Below, piece after piece: positions 11,198 to 21,471 of a stretch of 64,000 bases of DNA. The translations under genes were made by a program, and so were the position numbers. This stretch comes from Neofusicoccum parvum (Eukaryota; Ascomycota; Dothideomycetes; Botryosphaeriales; Botryosphaeriaceae): the NCBI GenBank assembly GCA_020912385.1, contig CP087210.1, positions 3,156,111 through 3,220,110 on the forward strand, in the 5' to 3' direction. Within the stretch, counting starts at the first letter, position 1; the number at the start of each line of letters is the position of its first letter. Below the pieces are notes generated by a model. That model saw nothing but the letters and a program-made list of their open reading frames with translations. It was not told the DNA's origin and did no database searches.

Positions 11198-11209
11198 GGT
11201 TATGAGCCC
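11198..11209 (+). promoter_or_regulatory. Copia primer-binding site, half-tRNA iMet type
   Basis: GGTTATGAGCCC directly follows the LTR. It is complementary to the anticodon arm of initiator tRNA-Met (GGGCTCATAACC), the internal priming site used by copia-type elements that start reverse transcription from a cleaved tRNA half. Confidence 0.75.
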
Positions 11210-11454
11210 GGATGGCGCTCAAGCGATAGCCTGATCAGTCGTAATCATCCAGAATCAATTTCCACTCAATACTGCCGAATCCGGCGCATCCGAGGCCGTT
11301 TATTGGACGAGCACTCATCATATCAATTCAACCAACAATCCAATTTATCTTGCTCGTCTCCTAAACAATGAGGACGACTAATTAGCCTATTGGCCGCATC
11401 AACTGAATCACCGAATCGAATCTCCAACGACGAACGACCGTTCCGACCGTTACA

Positions 11455-14400
11455 ATGACCGAATCATCGACCAAGGAGCTTGGGACAGTCCCAAAGCTCA
11501 TCAGCTCAAGAAACTATCTACAATGGAGGTCCTTATTGGAAGGATACTTCAAGAGAGAGGATCTTTGGGAGATTGTCAACGGCGATCTTACACAACCACT
11601 AAAGGAAGAACGTCTGAAGCCTGAAGAGGAAGACGCTCTAGCAGACACAGCCCTTGCCAAATACGAGCGCAAGCTCAAAAGGTATAAGGACTGGATCACT
11701 AGGGATGCCAAGGCAATCTACGCAATCAAGATAACGGTCCATATGGACTATCTTCGTTCCCTATCCACTTTCTCAACCTCGAAAGGAATGTGGGACGATA
11801 TCAATTCCAAATTTGAAGGAGAAGGTCCTGTCCAGCAATCAATCTACTTTTCAATCTGGACCAAGATGACCTATGATCCTACCACGAATCTGGAGACATT
11901 CCTGCGGAAGTATAGTGCTGCCTGGACAGACTGCATCCAATCTGGCCTCAAGCTCCCGCCTGAGACAGCAGTCTATGAGCTACTCGCCAAGCTGGACCAA
12001 CACTTCGATGCCTGGGTTACAGCCAAGCGCCAATCGCTTCGCAACAATGAGAAAATCAAGCTCCAAGACCTCATCAATCAGATCATCGATGAGAACAAGC
12101 GCAATATGCTTCTTCCGAATTCACAAGTCAATATCATCAAACGAGGAACGAAGTTCAATCAACCGAATCAGCCGAATCAGCAGAAATGCCTCTGCTGCAA
12201 TAGACCTCATCAAACAGAGAGATGCTTCCACCTACATCCTGAGCTCTCAAGAGGAGGATCATTTGTTCCCAATCAGAAGCTTGTCAATGAATACCATGCC
12301 TCTCAATCCAAGGATCAGCCAAATGTGAAGTCCGATACGAAATCAGGGGCCTTGAATCACATGGCAATCATGCAATTACCTCTCACAATTCCCACGAAGT
12401 CCAAGGAATGGTTCCATGATCACTTTATTGTTGATACTGGAGCCTACTATCACTGCTGCAACAATCGAGAAGCATTCTTAGACCTCCAGGATACCCTACC
12501 AAGTGAGATCTATACCGGAGGAGGGCCAATCAGAGTTCTTGGCAGAGGAACAATTCAACTTACCTACCTGGATTCCAAGAATAACAAGACCACACGGACT
12601 ATCCAGTATGTCCTCTATACTCCTGATTTGCCAATCAGCACAATTTCCTCTCGGATCTTCTATGAAAGGAAAGGCAATCAACTCTTCTTCCATGAATCAA
12701 ACAAGCCAGGATTCTATACTCCATCAGGCGAAGAGATCATGCACACGCCTTATAGCGAGGAACTCGGCTTTTTTAGCCCAAAGATCATTACTATCGGCAA
12801 CCAATCTGAGAATCAACAACGCCAGTTACTCCTTCCAATCTCACCAATTAAGATCGACATCAATCTTCTACATCGACGAATGGGACACGCATCATTTCAA
12901 GCCTGCCAAACCCTTGCTCAGCAACTTGGCTATCAACTCACCGGCGAACAGGGCAACTGCGAGATCTATGCCCTCACCAAATCGCAGAGGAACATAAGCC
13001 ATGAGAAGCAACGACGTGCCTCGGAACCAGGCGAATTTCATGTCGATACCGTTCAAATGTCTACTCCTAGAATGCACGGCGAACGTTATTTTCTCCTCAT
13101 AACTGATGATGCAACCACGTTTCGCTGGGGCTACCCATTCAAGAAGAAATACCACGCGTTTGATACGCTCAAGGATCACATTGAGATGTGGAATACTCAG
13201 ACTGGAAGCTACCCGAAGCGAATTCGAATCGATGATGGTCGAGAATTTGCAATGAATCAACTCCGAATCTACTGTGCTGCAAAAGGTATCAAACTCGAGG
13301 TGTCAGCACCCTACACGCCTGAGCAAAATGGCAAAGCCGAAAAGGCCAATCACATCATTGAAACACGAATCAGATCAATGCTTCAGGATGCCAGACTTCC
13401 CTCATTTCTCTGGCCAGAAACCCTGAATACTGCAATCAAGATTGTCAACCGGACGCCCACCAGAATCAACAAGGATTCCAAGACCCCATACCAGTCTCTC
13501 AGCGAGATGCTGGAAATATCGAATACTCTTCCCAATATCACTAATTGGAGGACCTTTGGCTGCACTGCCTACGTCCATGTTCCAAAGCAACGAAGAACCC
13601 AAGGAAACAAGATTGAGCTCAGAGCTCAGAAGGGAAAACTTATTGGATACGAGGGAGACACCATCTACCGCATTTACTTGCCCAGCAAGCGCACTGTCAT
13701 CAGAAGCTCACATGTAACATTCAATGAATCGAATCTGGACCTCCCTAATGTTTCAAATGAGGACCTCTCAGATGAGGAGGATCCTACAATCGAATACGTC
13801 AGACTCCCCCTTGATTCGGAGGGTGGAACTCTATCAGATCTACCTCAGCATCAAATTGAATCTCAGCAATCAGAAGAAAATGAGCAGGTGGATAGACTCC
13901 AGTCAATTGCTCAACAAGCTCTACGAATTCAAGATCAACCAGACTCACCCAGATCAACTGGCACTTTTGACCTACCTGAATTACCTGATCTCGGCATGAC
14001 ACGTCAATCTTCAATCGAATCTCTACCAATTTCGGATGCAGAACAACATCTGCCACCAATCAATGACCAAGACCAACTATCTGAATCATCTGAATCACCT
14101 TCGGCTTCAACATCTGTAGCCAACCAACAAGAATCGAGCCAGCCTACCCTAGTTCGAAAATCATCACGCACCAAAACTCAAACAGAAAAGGGACAAACGT
14201 ATCGAAAAATCCTCGAAGCACGCACCGGTAAACCTGGACGCCCACGCACCGTTCTGTCAATTCTACCACCAATCACGGCATATTGTTTTGCTATCGGGCT
14301 CAATCATACGCCTAAAATCAAGGACCTACCACCAGAACCACGGGACTGGACTGAAGCTATGAACCATCCTCTCAAGGATCATTGGATTCAAGCTACCACG

Positions 14401-15906
14401 AAGGAAATTGATCAACACAAGAAGAATGGCACCTGGACACTTACTAAGCCACCTGATTCAGCCAGGATCTTACCCTGTACCTGGGTCTTTAAGTATAAAG
14501 CTGATTCAACCGGAAATCTCGCATCTTGCAAGGCAAGACTTTGTATCAGGGGAGACAAACAACGCCCTGGACTTGACTATCTCGAAACCTTTGCATCGGT
14601 TGTCAAGCCAGCTACATTTAAGATTATCATGGCTCTTGTCACAATTCTTGATCTTGAATGTCATCAATTGGATATCTCTTCGGCATTCATCAACGGTAAG
14701 ATCGATAAGGATGATGTCTACATGGCACTTCCACCGGGATTTAATGACCAACCAAATGGAACCAATCTCGTTGCACATCTCCTGAAGGCACTCTATGGAT
14801 TGAAACAAGCTCCACGCATCTGGCAACAGGAGATTACTCGATATCTCGCAACCATTCAATATTTCCCACTGGAATCAGACCCCTGCGTATTTCAACATGC
14901 TCACAACAAGGGAATCATCATTGTCTATGTGGATGACTTAATCCTTATTCATAAGGACAAGGATATCATCAATCTCACAAAGGGCCAACTGTCAGCCAGG
15001 TACGAATTACGCGATTTGGGACCAATTCATCACTACCTCGGCATGAGAATCGTCAGAAATCGCCCAAACAGAACAATGTGGATTAGCCAGGAATCCTACA
15101 TTCAGAGGATCCTATCCAGGCACCATATGGAAAATTGCAGACCAATATCAACACCAATGGAAATATCTGGAGCCTCGTTCGCACCTAGAACTGAGGGACA
15201 AGCCCCAATCAACCTGATCAACGAGTATCAATCCCTTATTGGATCAATTGGATATGCGGCGAACATGACCCGAGCCGACATCACCTATGCAGCTCACAAG
15301 CTCTGTCAGTTCACTCATAATCCTTCGGAATCTCATCTGGATGCCGCCTACCGAATTTTGAGATACCTGAAGGGCAACCCAGATCTTTCAATTAGATTCG
15401 AAGCCTCTAAAGACAATCGGTTGAATATCCAGGGATTTAGCGATGCTGCATATGCTGACAACAAGGAGAACCGGGTCAGTACTCAAGGATACGCATTTAT
15501 AGCCGCTGGAGGACCCATCTCTTTCAAATCAACCAAGCAAAGCAATGTAGCCACATCATCCACCGAAGCTGAGTATGTAGCAATGACCCTTGCTGCAAAA
15601 GAAGCTCTCTGGATCAAGAATCTCCTCAATGAACTCGGATATTATGGGTCTGACTTATCACCAATCCAATTGAATGGCGACAATCAACCTGCAATCAGTC
15701 TCACTCGACCTGACCGCAAAGACAACTATAGGATCAAACATATTGAGACGCAATATCATTTCATTCGCCAACAAGTCGAGAAGGAAAAGATCAAGTTGAA
15801 CTACGTCCCAACTGAGCAAATGGTTGCTGACGTACTCACCAAACCGTTATCTAAATTGAAGTTTCAACGTTTTGTCAATCAAATTGGACTTTGTAAGCAG
15901 CCTTAG
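11455..15906 (+). CDS. Copia Gag-Pol polyprotein
   Basis: 1483 residues in one frame. Order: Gag with a CCHC knuckle (CLCCNRPHQTERC); aspartic protease FIVDTGAYY; integrase zinc region (HRRMGH ... GNCEIYALTK) and catalytic D..D..E (HVDTV, RIDDGREF, NGKAEKANH); reverse transcriptase with CTWVFKYK, HQLDISSAFINGKI, LYGLKQAPR and YVDD; RNase H with FSDAAYADN, STEAEYVA and ADVLTKPL. The domain order protease-integrase-RT-RNase H defines Ty1/copia. The integrase zinc region reads C-E-I-Y where CxxC is usual, so the second cysteine is replaced and integration may be impaired. Otherwise the frame is unbroken. Confidence 0.95.
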   Translation: MTESSTKELGTVPKLISSRNYLQWRSLLEGYFKREDLWEIVNGDLTQPLKEERLKPEEEDALADTALAKYERKLKRYKDWITRDAKAIYAIKITVHMDYLRSLSTFSTSKGMWDDINSKFEGEGPVQQSIYFSIWTKMTYDPTTNLETFLRKYSAAWTDCIQSGLKLPPETAVYELLAKLDQHFDAWVTAKRQSLRNNEKIKLQDLINQIIDENKRNMLLPNSQVNIIKRGTKFNQPNQPNQQKCLCCNRPHQTERCFHLHPELSRGGSFVPNQKLVNEYHASQSKDQPNVKSDTKSGALNHMAIMQLPLTIPTKSKEWFHDHFIVDTGAYYHCCNNREAFLDLQDTLPSEIYTGGGPIRVLGRGTIQLTYLDSKNNKTTRTIQYVLYTPDLPISTISSRIFYERKGNQLFFHESNKPGFYTPSGEEIMHTPYSEELGFFSPKIITIGNQSENQQRQLLLPISPIKIDINLLHRRMGHASFQACQTLAQQLGYQLTGEQGNCEIYALTKSQRNISHEKQRRASEPGEFHVDTVQMSTPRMHGERYFLLITDDATTFRWGYPFKKKYHAFDTLKDHIEMWNTQTGSYPKRIRIDDGREFAMNQLRIYCAAKGIKLEVSAPYTPEQNGKAEKANHIIETRIRSMLQDARLPSFLWPETLNTAIKIVNRTPTRINKDSKTPYQSLSEMLEISNTLPNITNWRTFGCTAYVHVPKQRRTQGNKIELRAQKGKLIGYEGDTIYRIYLPSKRTVIRSSHVTFNESNLDLPNVSNEDLSDEEDPTIEYVRLPLDSEGGTLSDLPQHQIESQQSEENEQVDRLQSIAQQALRIQDQPDSPRSTGTFDLPELPDLGMTRQSSIESLPISDAEQHLPPINDQDQLSESSESPSASTSVANQQESSQPTLVRKSSRTKTQTEKGQTYRKILEARTGKPGRPRTVLSILPPITAYCFAIGLNHTPKIKDLPPEPRDWTEAMNHPLKDHWIQATTKEIDQHKKNGTWTLTKPPDSARILPCTWVFKYKADSTGNLASCKARLCIRGDKQRPGLDYLETFASVVKPATFKIIMALVTILDLECHQLDISSAFINGKIDKDDVYMALPPGFNDQPNGTNLVAHLLKALYGLKQAPRIWQQEITRYLATIQYFPLESDPCVFQHAHNKGIIIVYVDDLILIHKDKDIINLTKGQLSARYELRDLGPIHHYLGMRIVRNRPNRTMWISQESYIQRILSRHHMENCRPISTPMEISGASFAPRTEGQAPINLINEYQSLIGSIGYAANMTRADITYAAHKLCQFTHNPSESHLDAAYRILRYLKGNPDLSIRFEASKDNRLNIQGFSDAAYADNKENRVSTQGYAFIAAGGPISFKSTKQSNVATSSTEAEYVAMTLAAKEALWIKNLLNELGYYGSDLSPIQLNGDNQPAISLTRPDRKDNYRIKHIETQYHFIRQQVEKEKIKLNYVPTEQMVADVLTKPLSKLKFQRFVNQIGLCKQP

Positions 15907-16004
15907 TTATGAATGGTTTACTCTATACTTTGCTATTCTGCTCTTATGTCACCACCTTCCTTATTTGGCAATCATGCCGGAGGTAATTGATCTGGAGGGT
16001 GTGA

Positions 16005-16131
16005 TGGAAAATGAGCTCAATCACCTCCGTTATCTGTTATTGGATAGTATATTAGCTTAGTCATTCATTCTGAGACGTCTTGGGGATCAAGACCACAAGC
16101 GCCTCAGCAACCAAGCAATCAAGCCATTCAT
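16005..16131 (+). repeat. Copia 3' LTR, truncated
   Basis: First 127 bp of the LTR, to AAGCCATTCAT, then unrelated sequence (GGCTTTGCCTGG). The last 36 bp present in the 5' LTR are missing. Confidence 0.85.
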
Positions 16132-18219
16132 GGCTTTGCCTGGGCTTCAGCATTGAGGACAAAAGGACGACGCTTGATCGACAACCCCGAACTGCCGCCA
16201 CCAGAAAATCGAGAGCAAAAGAAAGCGCACATTCAGGAGAGTAACTCAGCCCAGGCCCAGGGCGTGCATTGCCCTAGTGGGCCCGTAAGAGCCAGTCTCA
16301 ATTCAACCACATCGCCTCTTCTCCCCACAAAGATTTTCACCTTCTCGGCCCGTGCGCCGATAAGACAGGTGTGACATGGGGAGCACAGAGCCCCATACAC
16401 CCCGGGCGCAGAGCCCCACCAACCCAGCCTCGCCCCAGGCCCCTACAGCTGTCCGAACCCTAAGGATTAACCGAGAAGAAATACTGCCAGGAAGGACTAC
16501 ACGCAGTACTTCCCGTGTTATGCCAACAGATAGCAGAACAGCTGGGAAAAGCAAAGCCACATCACAAGCGAGAAAGACTACTAAAGAAACCCAGACTACT
16601 AAAACCCAAGCCACCAAGACCCAGAACACCGAAACACAGGCCACCGAGGCCCAAGCCAAGTCCAACCTAAACGCAGAGCGAGCCAAGATGGCCCTCATCA
16701 ACATGCCAGATATCCCCCCTCTGGTGGAATACATGAAGAAGGAGCTCTCTCAGCAAAAAGAACTTCTTCAACTCCTACAGCAAGGGTAAGAAGATGCTAA
16801 GAAAGAACGCGAGACTCTTATCACCCAAAACAAGGGTCTGCAGAATCAGGTCATAGACCTCACAGAGAAAGTAGACAAGATCAGCCATGAACTTAAGACT
16901 ACACGCCAGCAACAGCCACAACAACGGAACTGGGCTAGAGTAGCGGCACTCCCACCTACTATCCCACCCCCTCAGTCGTACTACAAGCAATCTAGAAACA
17001 GTCTCCGGGTAATAAAGATCACCACTACGCAGCTCCAAACGGACCAAGACACGTCGGACAACTAATTAAAGCGAGACATGCCGCAGGACGAAGCAGCCAA
17101 GCAGATTTTAGATACCCTTAAAGAATACGACAACACTAAGGACGTGGAGATCCTAGGGGTAGGCTCTACAAAGACAGGGTATCTTATTCGGTTTAGAACA
17201 GACAAAGGAAAAGAGACTGCTGAGAAGAACACCGAGTGGGTGGAGAAGCTAGGAGAGCAGACTAAGATTACCCACCCCCGCTATGGAATAGTCGCCCACC
17301 TTACACCAACTAAAGAGATTTAGATGGGCGAGAAAGAACACAGCATCGAGAAGATCAGCTAGGAGAATAATCTTACGCAGCTCAGCTACTAGATTAAAGA
17401 TATCGCATAGATAAAGAAGAAAGACGCCCCTCTTGGACGCCACGCCTCCCTCGGGATCTAGTTTTGCTCGGAACAAGCAGCCCAGCACGCTATTCACAAC
17501 GGCCTTAGGTTTGGACAACAGTTTACTAGCCGCGTTAAATACTATAGCATGGAGAGGAAGAGATGCTTCCGTTATTAAGCCCCTAGACACCTTGCCTAGA
17601 ACTGTAGAGAGAAGTAAAGATGTGGAAACTGCTGCGAGGAACATGACACCCGGGATTGTCTTCCTAGAACAACCCTACGGTTGTCAGGGCTCAACCTCAG
17701 GATGATCACTGAAAGGTTTATTGCGCTATGTACGTTAAGCTAAGACTTAAGGAGAGAAGAAAAGAAAGTAGAAGAAGAGAACAACTTAAATACAAGAATT
17801 GTTTGGCATCACATGACCTGCCGATGATCCTCTGAGGCTTCTCCCAAGGCTTCAGACTCTAACACGGTGCGCTGATTGCGAACAGAACTATCTAACTAGA
17901 TCTCCCCAATATAGAGAACGTCTTCCATACGCACGCAGAGCCGAATGTTAGAGCCACTCTAGATCCTATAGCTGAACATTTAGAAGTCACGCGAGTGCAT
18001 GGAAGCCCTAATCAACGACCAAGATACCGAAAAACTAGACATTCTTCTTATTCAAGAGCCGCCAGTGTTATTCTTTAAGCCATTTATCCAATACCGCTCC
18101 TAGCATCTCTATACCCCTACCTACTCTAGCGACGGAAAGAAACGCAGCGCCATCTACGTCAATAAGAGGCTTTCTACCTCAGCGCAATAATAAATTTAAT
18201 ATGATAGCCGTGACCTTAC
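16132..18219 (+). mobile_element. Tad1-like LINE, 5' part only, RIP-damaged
   Basis: Collinear with the 5' half of the LINE at 27803-33830 but on the plus strand. ORF1 pieces (16376-16789, 17078-17323 and on to about 17705) include RTLRINREEI, GYLIRFRTDKG and the two zinc knuckles around MERKRCFRY and RCGNC. The start of the ORF2 endonuclease follows (LDILLIQEPP, about 18030-18060). Many stops are TAG where the other copy has CAG or TGG codons. It ends abruptly where an LTR begins at 18220, so RT and RNase H are absent. Confidence 0.75.
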
Positions 18220-18672
18220 TATTACGGCGCAGCCTACACAGAACCTAGGTAGAAGGAAAGGAAGGACAAGCGGGGCGCCTACGCGCCCGCAAAAAGAAGA
18301 TCCACCGGCGGGAAGTCACGTGACTCCCGGTTCAGCCGTTCGAAGCCTTGGCACTCTGAACTCCTGAACCGCAGGAGTTCAGACGTTCAACCGCTTGGCG
18401 GAATGAACCCATGAACTATCAGATTGTATAGACTCTCCTACGTATATAAACCACACTCATTAGCATAGCTTTGACCTTCGTGGTCAACTTCCTTCGATAA
18501 TCAATCTACACTATTGATTAGTAATACGGCCTTCGCACGCAGTGCTCAGTTACGTGTATTCGTCACCTCTTTCTCTCTCACCCTCTCTTGTATCCACTCA
18601 AGGTAAACCCCTAATACGGCTTACCACCCTCTTTGGTGTTTGGATCCTTAGAGGCAGAGGCCCGCCGTTACA
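18220..18672 (-). repeat. Gypsy-family LTR, minus orientation
   Basis: Plus-strand reading starts TATTACGGCGCAGCC and ends GCCCGCCGTTACA, the reverse complement of TGTAACGGCGGGC. About 453 bp. Contains a likely promoter block (TATATAAACCACACTC). No target duplication seen. It cuts off the LINE to its left. Confidence 0.8.
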
Positions 18673-19063
18673 CCTGCCTGGTAGTAGAACGTACGTAGCG
18701 CAGTCGCGCGCAGCTCGAAGTCCTCTATCATACTCGTAGTACTATGGCCGTAAGCGGCCTCGGCGGCTTAGAGGTAGCGGCTGAGTGGAATTTTAGGCCC
18801 TACTACGTTAGATTCTCGTAAGCAAGGTTCTTTGAATAAAGAGTGGTACTAGAAAGGAGAACCTACGCCCTAGGTAATAGACCAGAGGCTGTCTAGGTCG
18901 ACAAGGCCGCGGGAGACGAGCCTTTAAATCTCGAGACAGACCTCTAACGCCGGTAATTGACCCGGCTTTCAAATCTCGAGCGCAGTAGTAGCTAGTACGA
19001 GGGTGGACAAATCTTTTTAGCAGGGGAAAGTTGAACACGTTGAAAATTTCAGAGGCACGTACG
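18673..19063. other. Intergenic; 3' flank of the small acidic-protein gene
   Basis: No open frame with recognisable features. Repeated pieces such as AATCTCGAG occur at 18917 and 18972. Confidence 0.4.
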
Positions 19064-19354
19064 TTAGCCATCCCGATTGTAGAACTGAGCATTATCAGCA
19101 TCGTCATCGTCGTCGTACTCCTCATCATAGGTGTCTGCCTGGGCATAGGCCTTAGCCTTATCCTTGGCCTCGGCGACCTTGACATAGGCAGCTGAACTAT
19201 ATTATTTTCCAGTCAGTCTACTTCACTGGAGAGTTGAGCGATGATAAACCTACGCCTTTACATACTGTTCAAGGTAGGCAGCCGATAACTTCTTGACCTT
19301 CTCCATAGTGGGAAGCGTGGCCGCCAGCTGCTGCTGCTCGGCGCTGGATGACAT
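19064..19354 (-). CDS. Small acidic protein, 73 aa, two exons
   Basis: Exon 1 is 19354-19266 and exon 2 19196-19064. The 69-bp intron has a GTATGT donor, a CTGAC branch-like site and a TATAG acceptor. Splicing joins a Gln/Ala/Lys helix (MSSSAEQQQLAATLPTMEK..., ...AKDKAKAYAQAD) to an acidic tail (YDEEYDDDDDADNAQFYNRD) before TAA. The start lies in a good context (GCCACCATG) behind a pyrimidine-rich leader with CAACCAACC runs, typical of well-expressed fungal genes. I do not recognise the family. It could bind a basic partner through the acidic tail, but that is inference. The alternative acceptor 4 bp on gives an early stop, which supports the one chosen. Confidence 0.6.
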
Positions 19355-20179
19355 GGTGGCGCGAGCGGGCGGATGAATGGTTGGGTAGTTGGCTGGTTGG
19401 TTGGTTGAGCGGGTGGGCGAGCGGTCATAGGGTGGAAGAAGTTGAACGAGGGAGAAGAATGGAAGGTAGAGCAGGTTTATGTATTGGAGAATGCGGGTGA
19501 AAGTAAATCGGGTAGAAGCAGGCTGGGCAGAAGTGAAACCGGTGACTACGGATCGGCCAAAGCCAAACGGGCGCCGCACGCGCGGTCCCTTTTAAACCGT
19601 TGAAGGACCTACCCTATTATCTCATTCTGACCATTACCCCGCCCACGCGCCATCAACCAGCCGGCAAGGACGAGCCACGCTCCCGCCCGTCCCGCCGTGC
19701 CCCAACTGCATCTGGGCGCCGGCTGAGGCGATGTCAATATGCGTACCGGTGGCAATGTGGAGGGCGCACTCGGGAGCGTCGGGCGTGCGCTCCGAGCGCA
19801 GCAGGCACGGCAGCTGGTTGACGGCGGCCCAAGCGAGCCTGTTGACAGTCAGATCGGTTATCTTGGGAGGTGTCCTGCAGGCTGCAGCGTGCGGGGGTGA
19901 TGGCGCAGTGGGCCCAGCTTTGAGCTACACGGAGAGTTTGGTGACGGAGAGTTTGGCGACGAAGAGCGGCGATGTAGAGTGCTGGCGTGTGGGCTATAGG
20001 ATGCGATGTTAATTTGCGCACTGAAGCGTAAGTTGTTAGATGTCAGAAGCTCGCGTCGGCAGGAAGCGCATGTGCGGAGGTCCCGAGGAGAGGTATAGGC
20101 ACGGGTGTAGCCTGGGCGTTGCGCCGGCGAGCGCGGTGGACGATATGTGAGGTGGAAGCACGAGGCGGAGAGAACATAC
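19355..20179. other. GC-rich upstream region
   Basis: Leader and promoter side of the small gene, then GC-rich sequence with open frames on both strands that look like composition effects. No gene supported. Confidence 0.4.
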
Positions 20180-20642
20180 GAAGGCGCACTTACCTTAAGC
20201 TGGGACAAAGGCATTATGACGCCATTCGTGAGACTTTGCAACCATTGCATGTATGCGGAGAGAAGACTTGAGCTTGCGGACGCGGTTGGCTGGTGACGGC
20301 AGAGGTAGGAAACCTTACAACGGGGACGGTGCTGGTAGGCGAGCATAGTGGGCTACTAGGCGACGGTGTCGAAGAGGGCGAGGGAGTCAGCGGGCGGGAA
20401 GGCTGAGCAGGCGGTCGAGCTTGTCACTGGCGGGCAGGATGAGATGGTTGCGGTAGGACTGGGCGTGGTCCTGCGAGGACGGTAGGGTCGGCCGGCATCG
20501 ACGGTTCGCGCAAGGCGGGCAGTAGGCGGGTATGGGAGCATTCGAGGAGCTCGCGTAACAAGCGTTCCTCGCTTAGCTGCAAGCTCTCGTGCACAAGGCA
20601 GCTGAACTCGCAGGCCACCGTCCTACCGCGGTGGGGCCACAA
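20180..20642 (-). pseudogene. Unrecognised coding-like stretch, frame-broken or multi-exon
   Basis: Protein-like segments appear in order on the minus strand but in different frames: LQLSEERLLRELLECSHTRL, YRNHLILPASDKLDRLLSLP, DSLALFDTVA and finally KLKSSLRIHAMVAK leading to a TAA near 20206. Either small introns or indels separate them. A GTAAGT follows the last piece. I do not recognise the family; a small helical protein is plausible. Confidence 0.35.
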
Positions 20643-21471
20643 CCCCCGCGGGAATAACGGCGACTTCGCCCGTCTGATCCCGTACAGCCCGCCGCCGGGC
20701 TCAAGTTCGCCTTACGGAGAAGCTAGACAAGGACACCCAATAGATGCCTTACGCACGCCGCTTTGTCTGGTATGAGCGCTTTGACGCTGCCGTTAGCTAA
20801 GCCAACCCCTCCGACGACGCGCCGCCCGCACCTTGCGCACCGCCCGTCGCGTTCCACGGGTACTAGGTCTTAAACAAGACGGGGGTTCAGCCTTGCTTAT
20901 AAGACTGACACAGCTTAATCGGGCTTCCTCTGCATATGCAAGACGAGAATCCACTCGTATTCCGCTCACATAGTCGTGGCCGTCAAGAGGCGACTCGAGT
21001 CATGCACTCTTTCTGGATAGGCGCTCAGCTGCACGAGGCAGAGCCGCTAAGGCGGCCACGAATTCCGGCCGATAGTTATCAAAACCGAGTGGTCCGCAAT
21101 GATTTTACGCAATAACGTGGCTACGGTTAGAACTACCTAGGATCAGGCAGAACGGGAAGGAGGCGAGAATAATACCTCATCTATATAGCTGCAGGTTTTA
21201 TAACGTGGTCCGACCGCGCGCGCCTGCGTTACAGCCTAGGGAGGCTGAGCTGAAGCGAACGGTGCTCAGCCGCACTTTAGGGCAAGTACAGATCCATACT
21301 ATAGCCGAGTTTATGCCTGCAACTAAATTCTATTGTCCCCGCAAGGCTGTTCTATCCTTCCCCACTAGCTGCAAGTAAGCAAGGCGACTTTGCAGTGCAG
21401 ATAGTATGTCCACCTCTTACGCGCAAGGATATACTGCGCCTGAACCCAGAACTTGATACGAGCCTTAGGTT
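20643..21471. other. Intergenic, nothing identified
   Basis: About 830 bp with only short broken frames, no repeat shared with the rest of the window and no RNA gene seen. Confidence 0.4.

Larger units (their letters stand above)
11035..16131 (+). mobile_element. Ty1/copia LTR retrotransposon, nearly intact
   Basis: 5' LTR 11035-11197 (163 bp, TG..CA), primer-binding site 11198-11209, one gag-pol frame, a purine-rich tract near 15994-16004, and a 3' LTR 16005-16131 that stops 36 bp short. Over their shared length the LTRs differ at one position that I can see, so insertion was recent. The truncated 3' LTR abuts LINE sequence and no target duplication can be paired. Confidence 0.92.

Noticed and set aside
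16732..17047. Short minus-strand ORFs in the LINE fragment as genes
   Set aside because: They are antisense to recognisable LINE ORF1 pieces.
19600..20012. Plus-strand ORFs in the GC-rich region
   Set aside because: Compositional open frames without motifs, overlapping the promoter side of the small gene.
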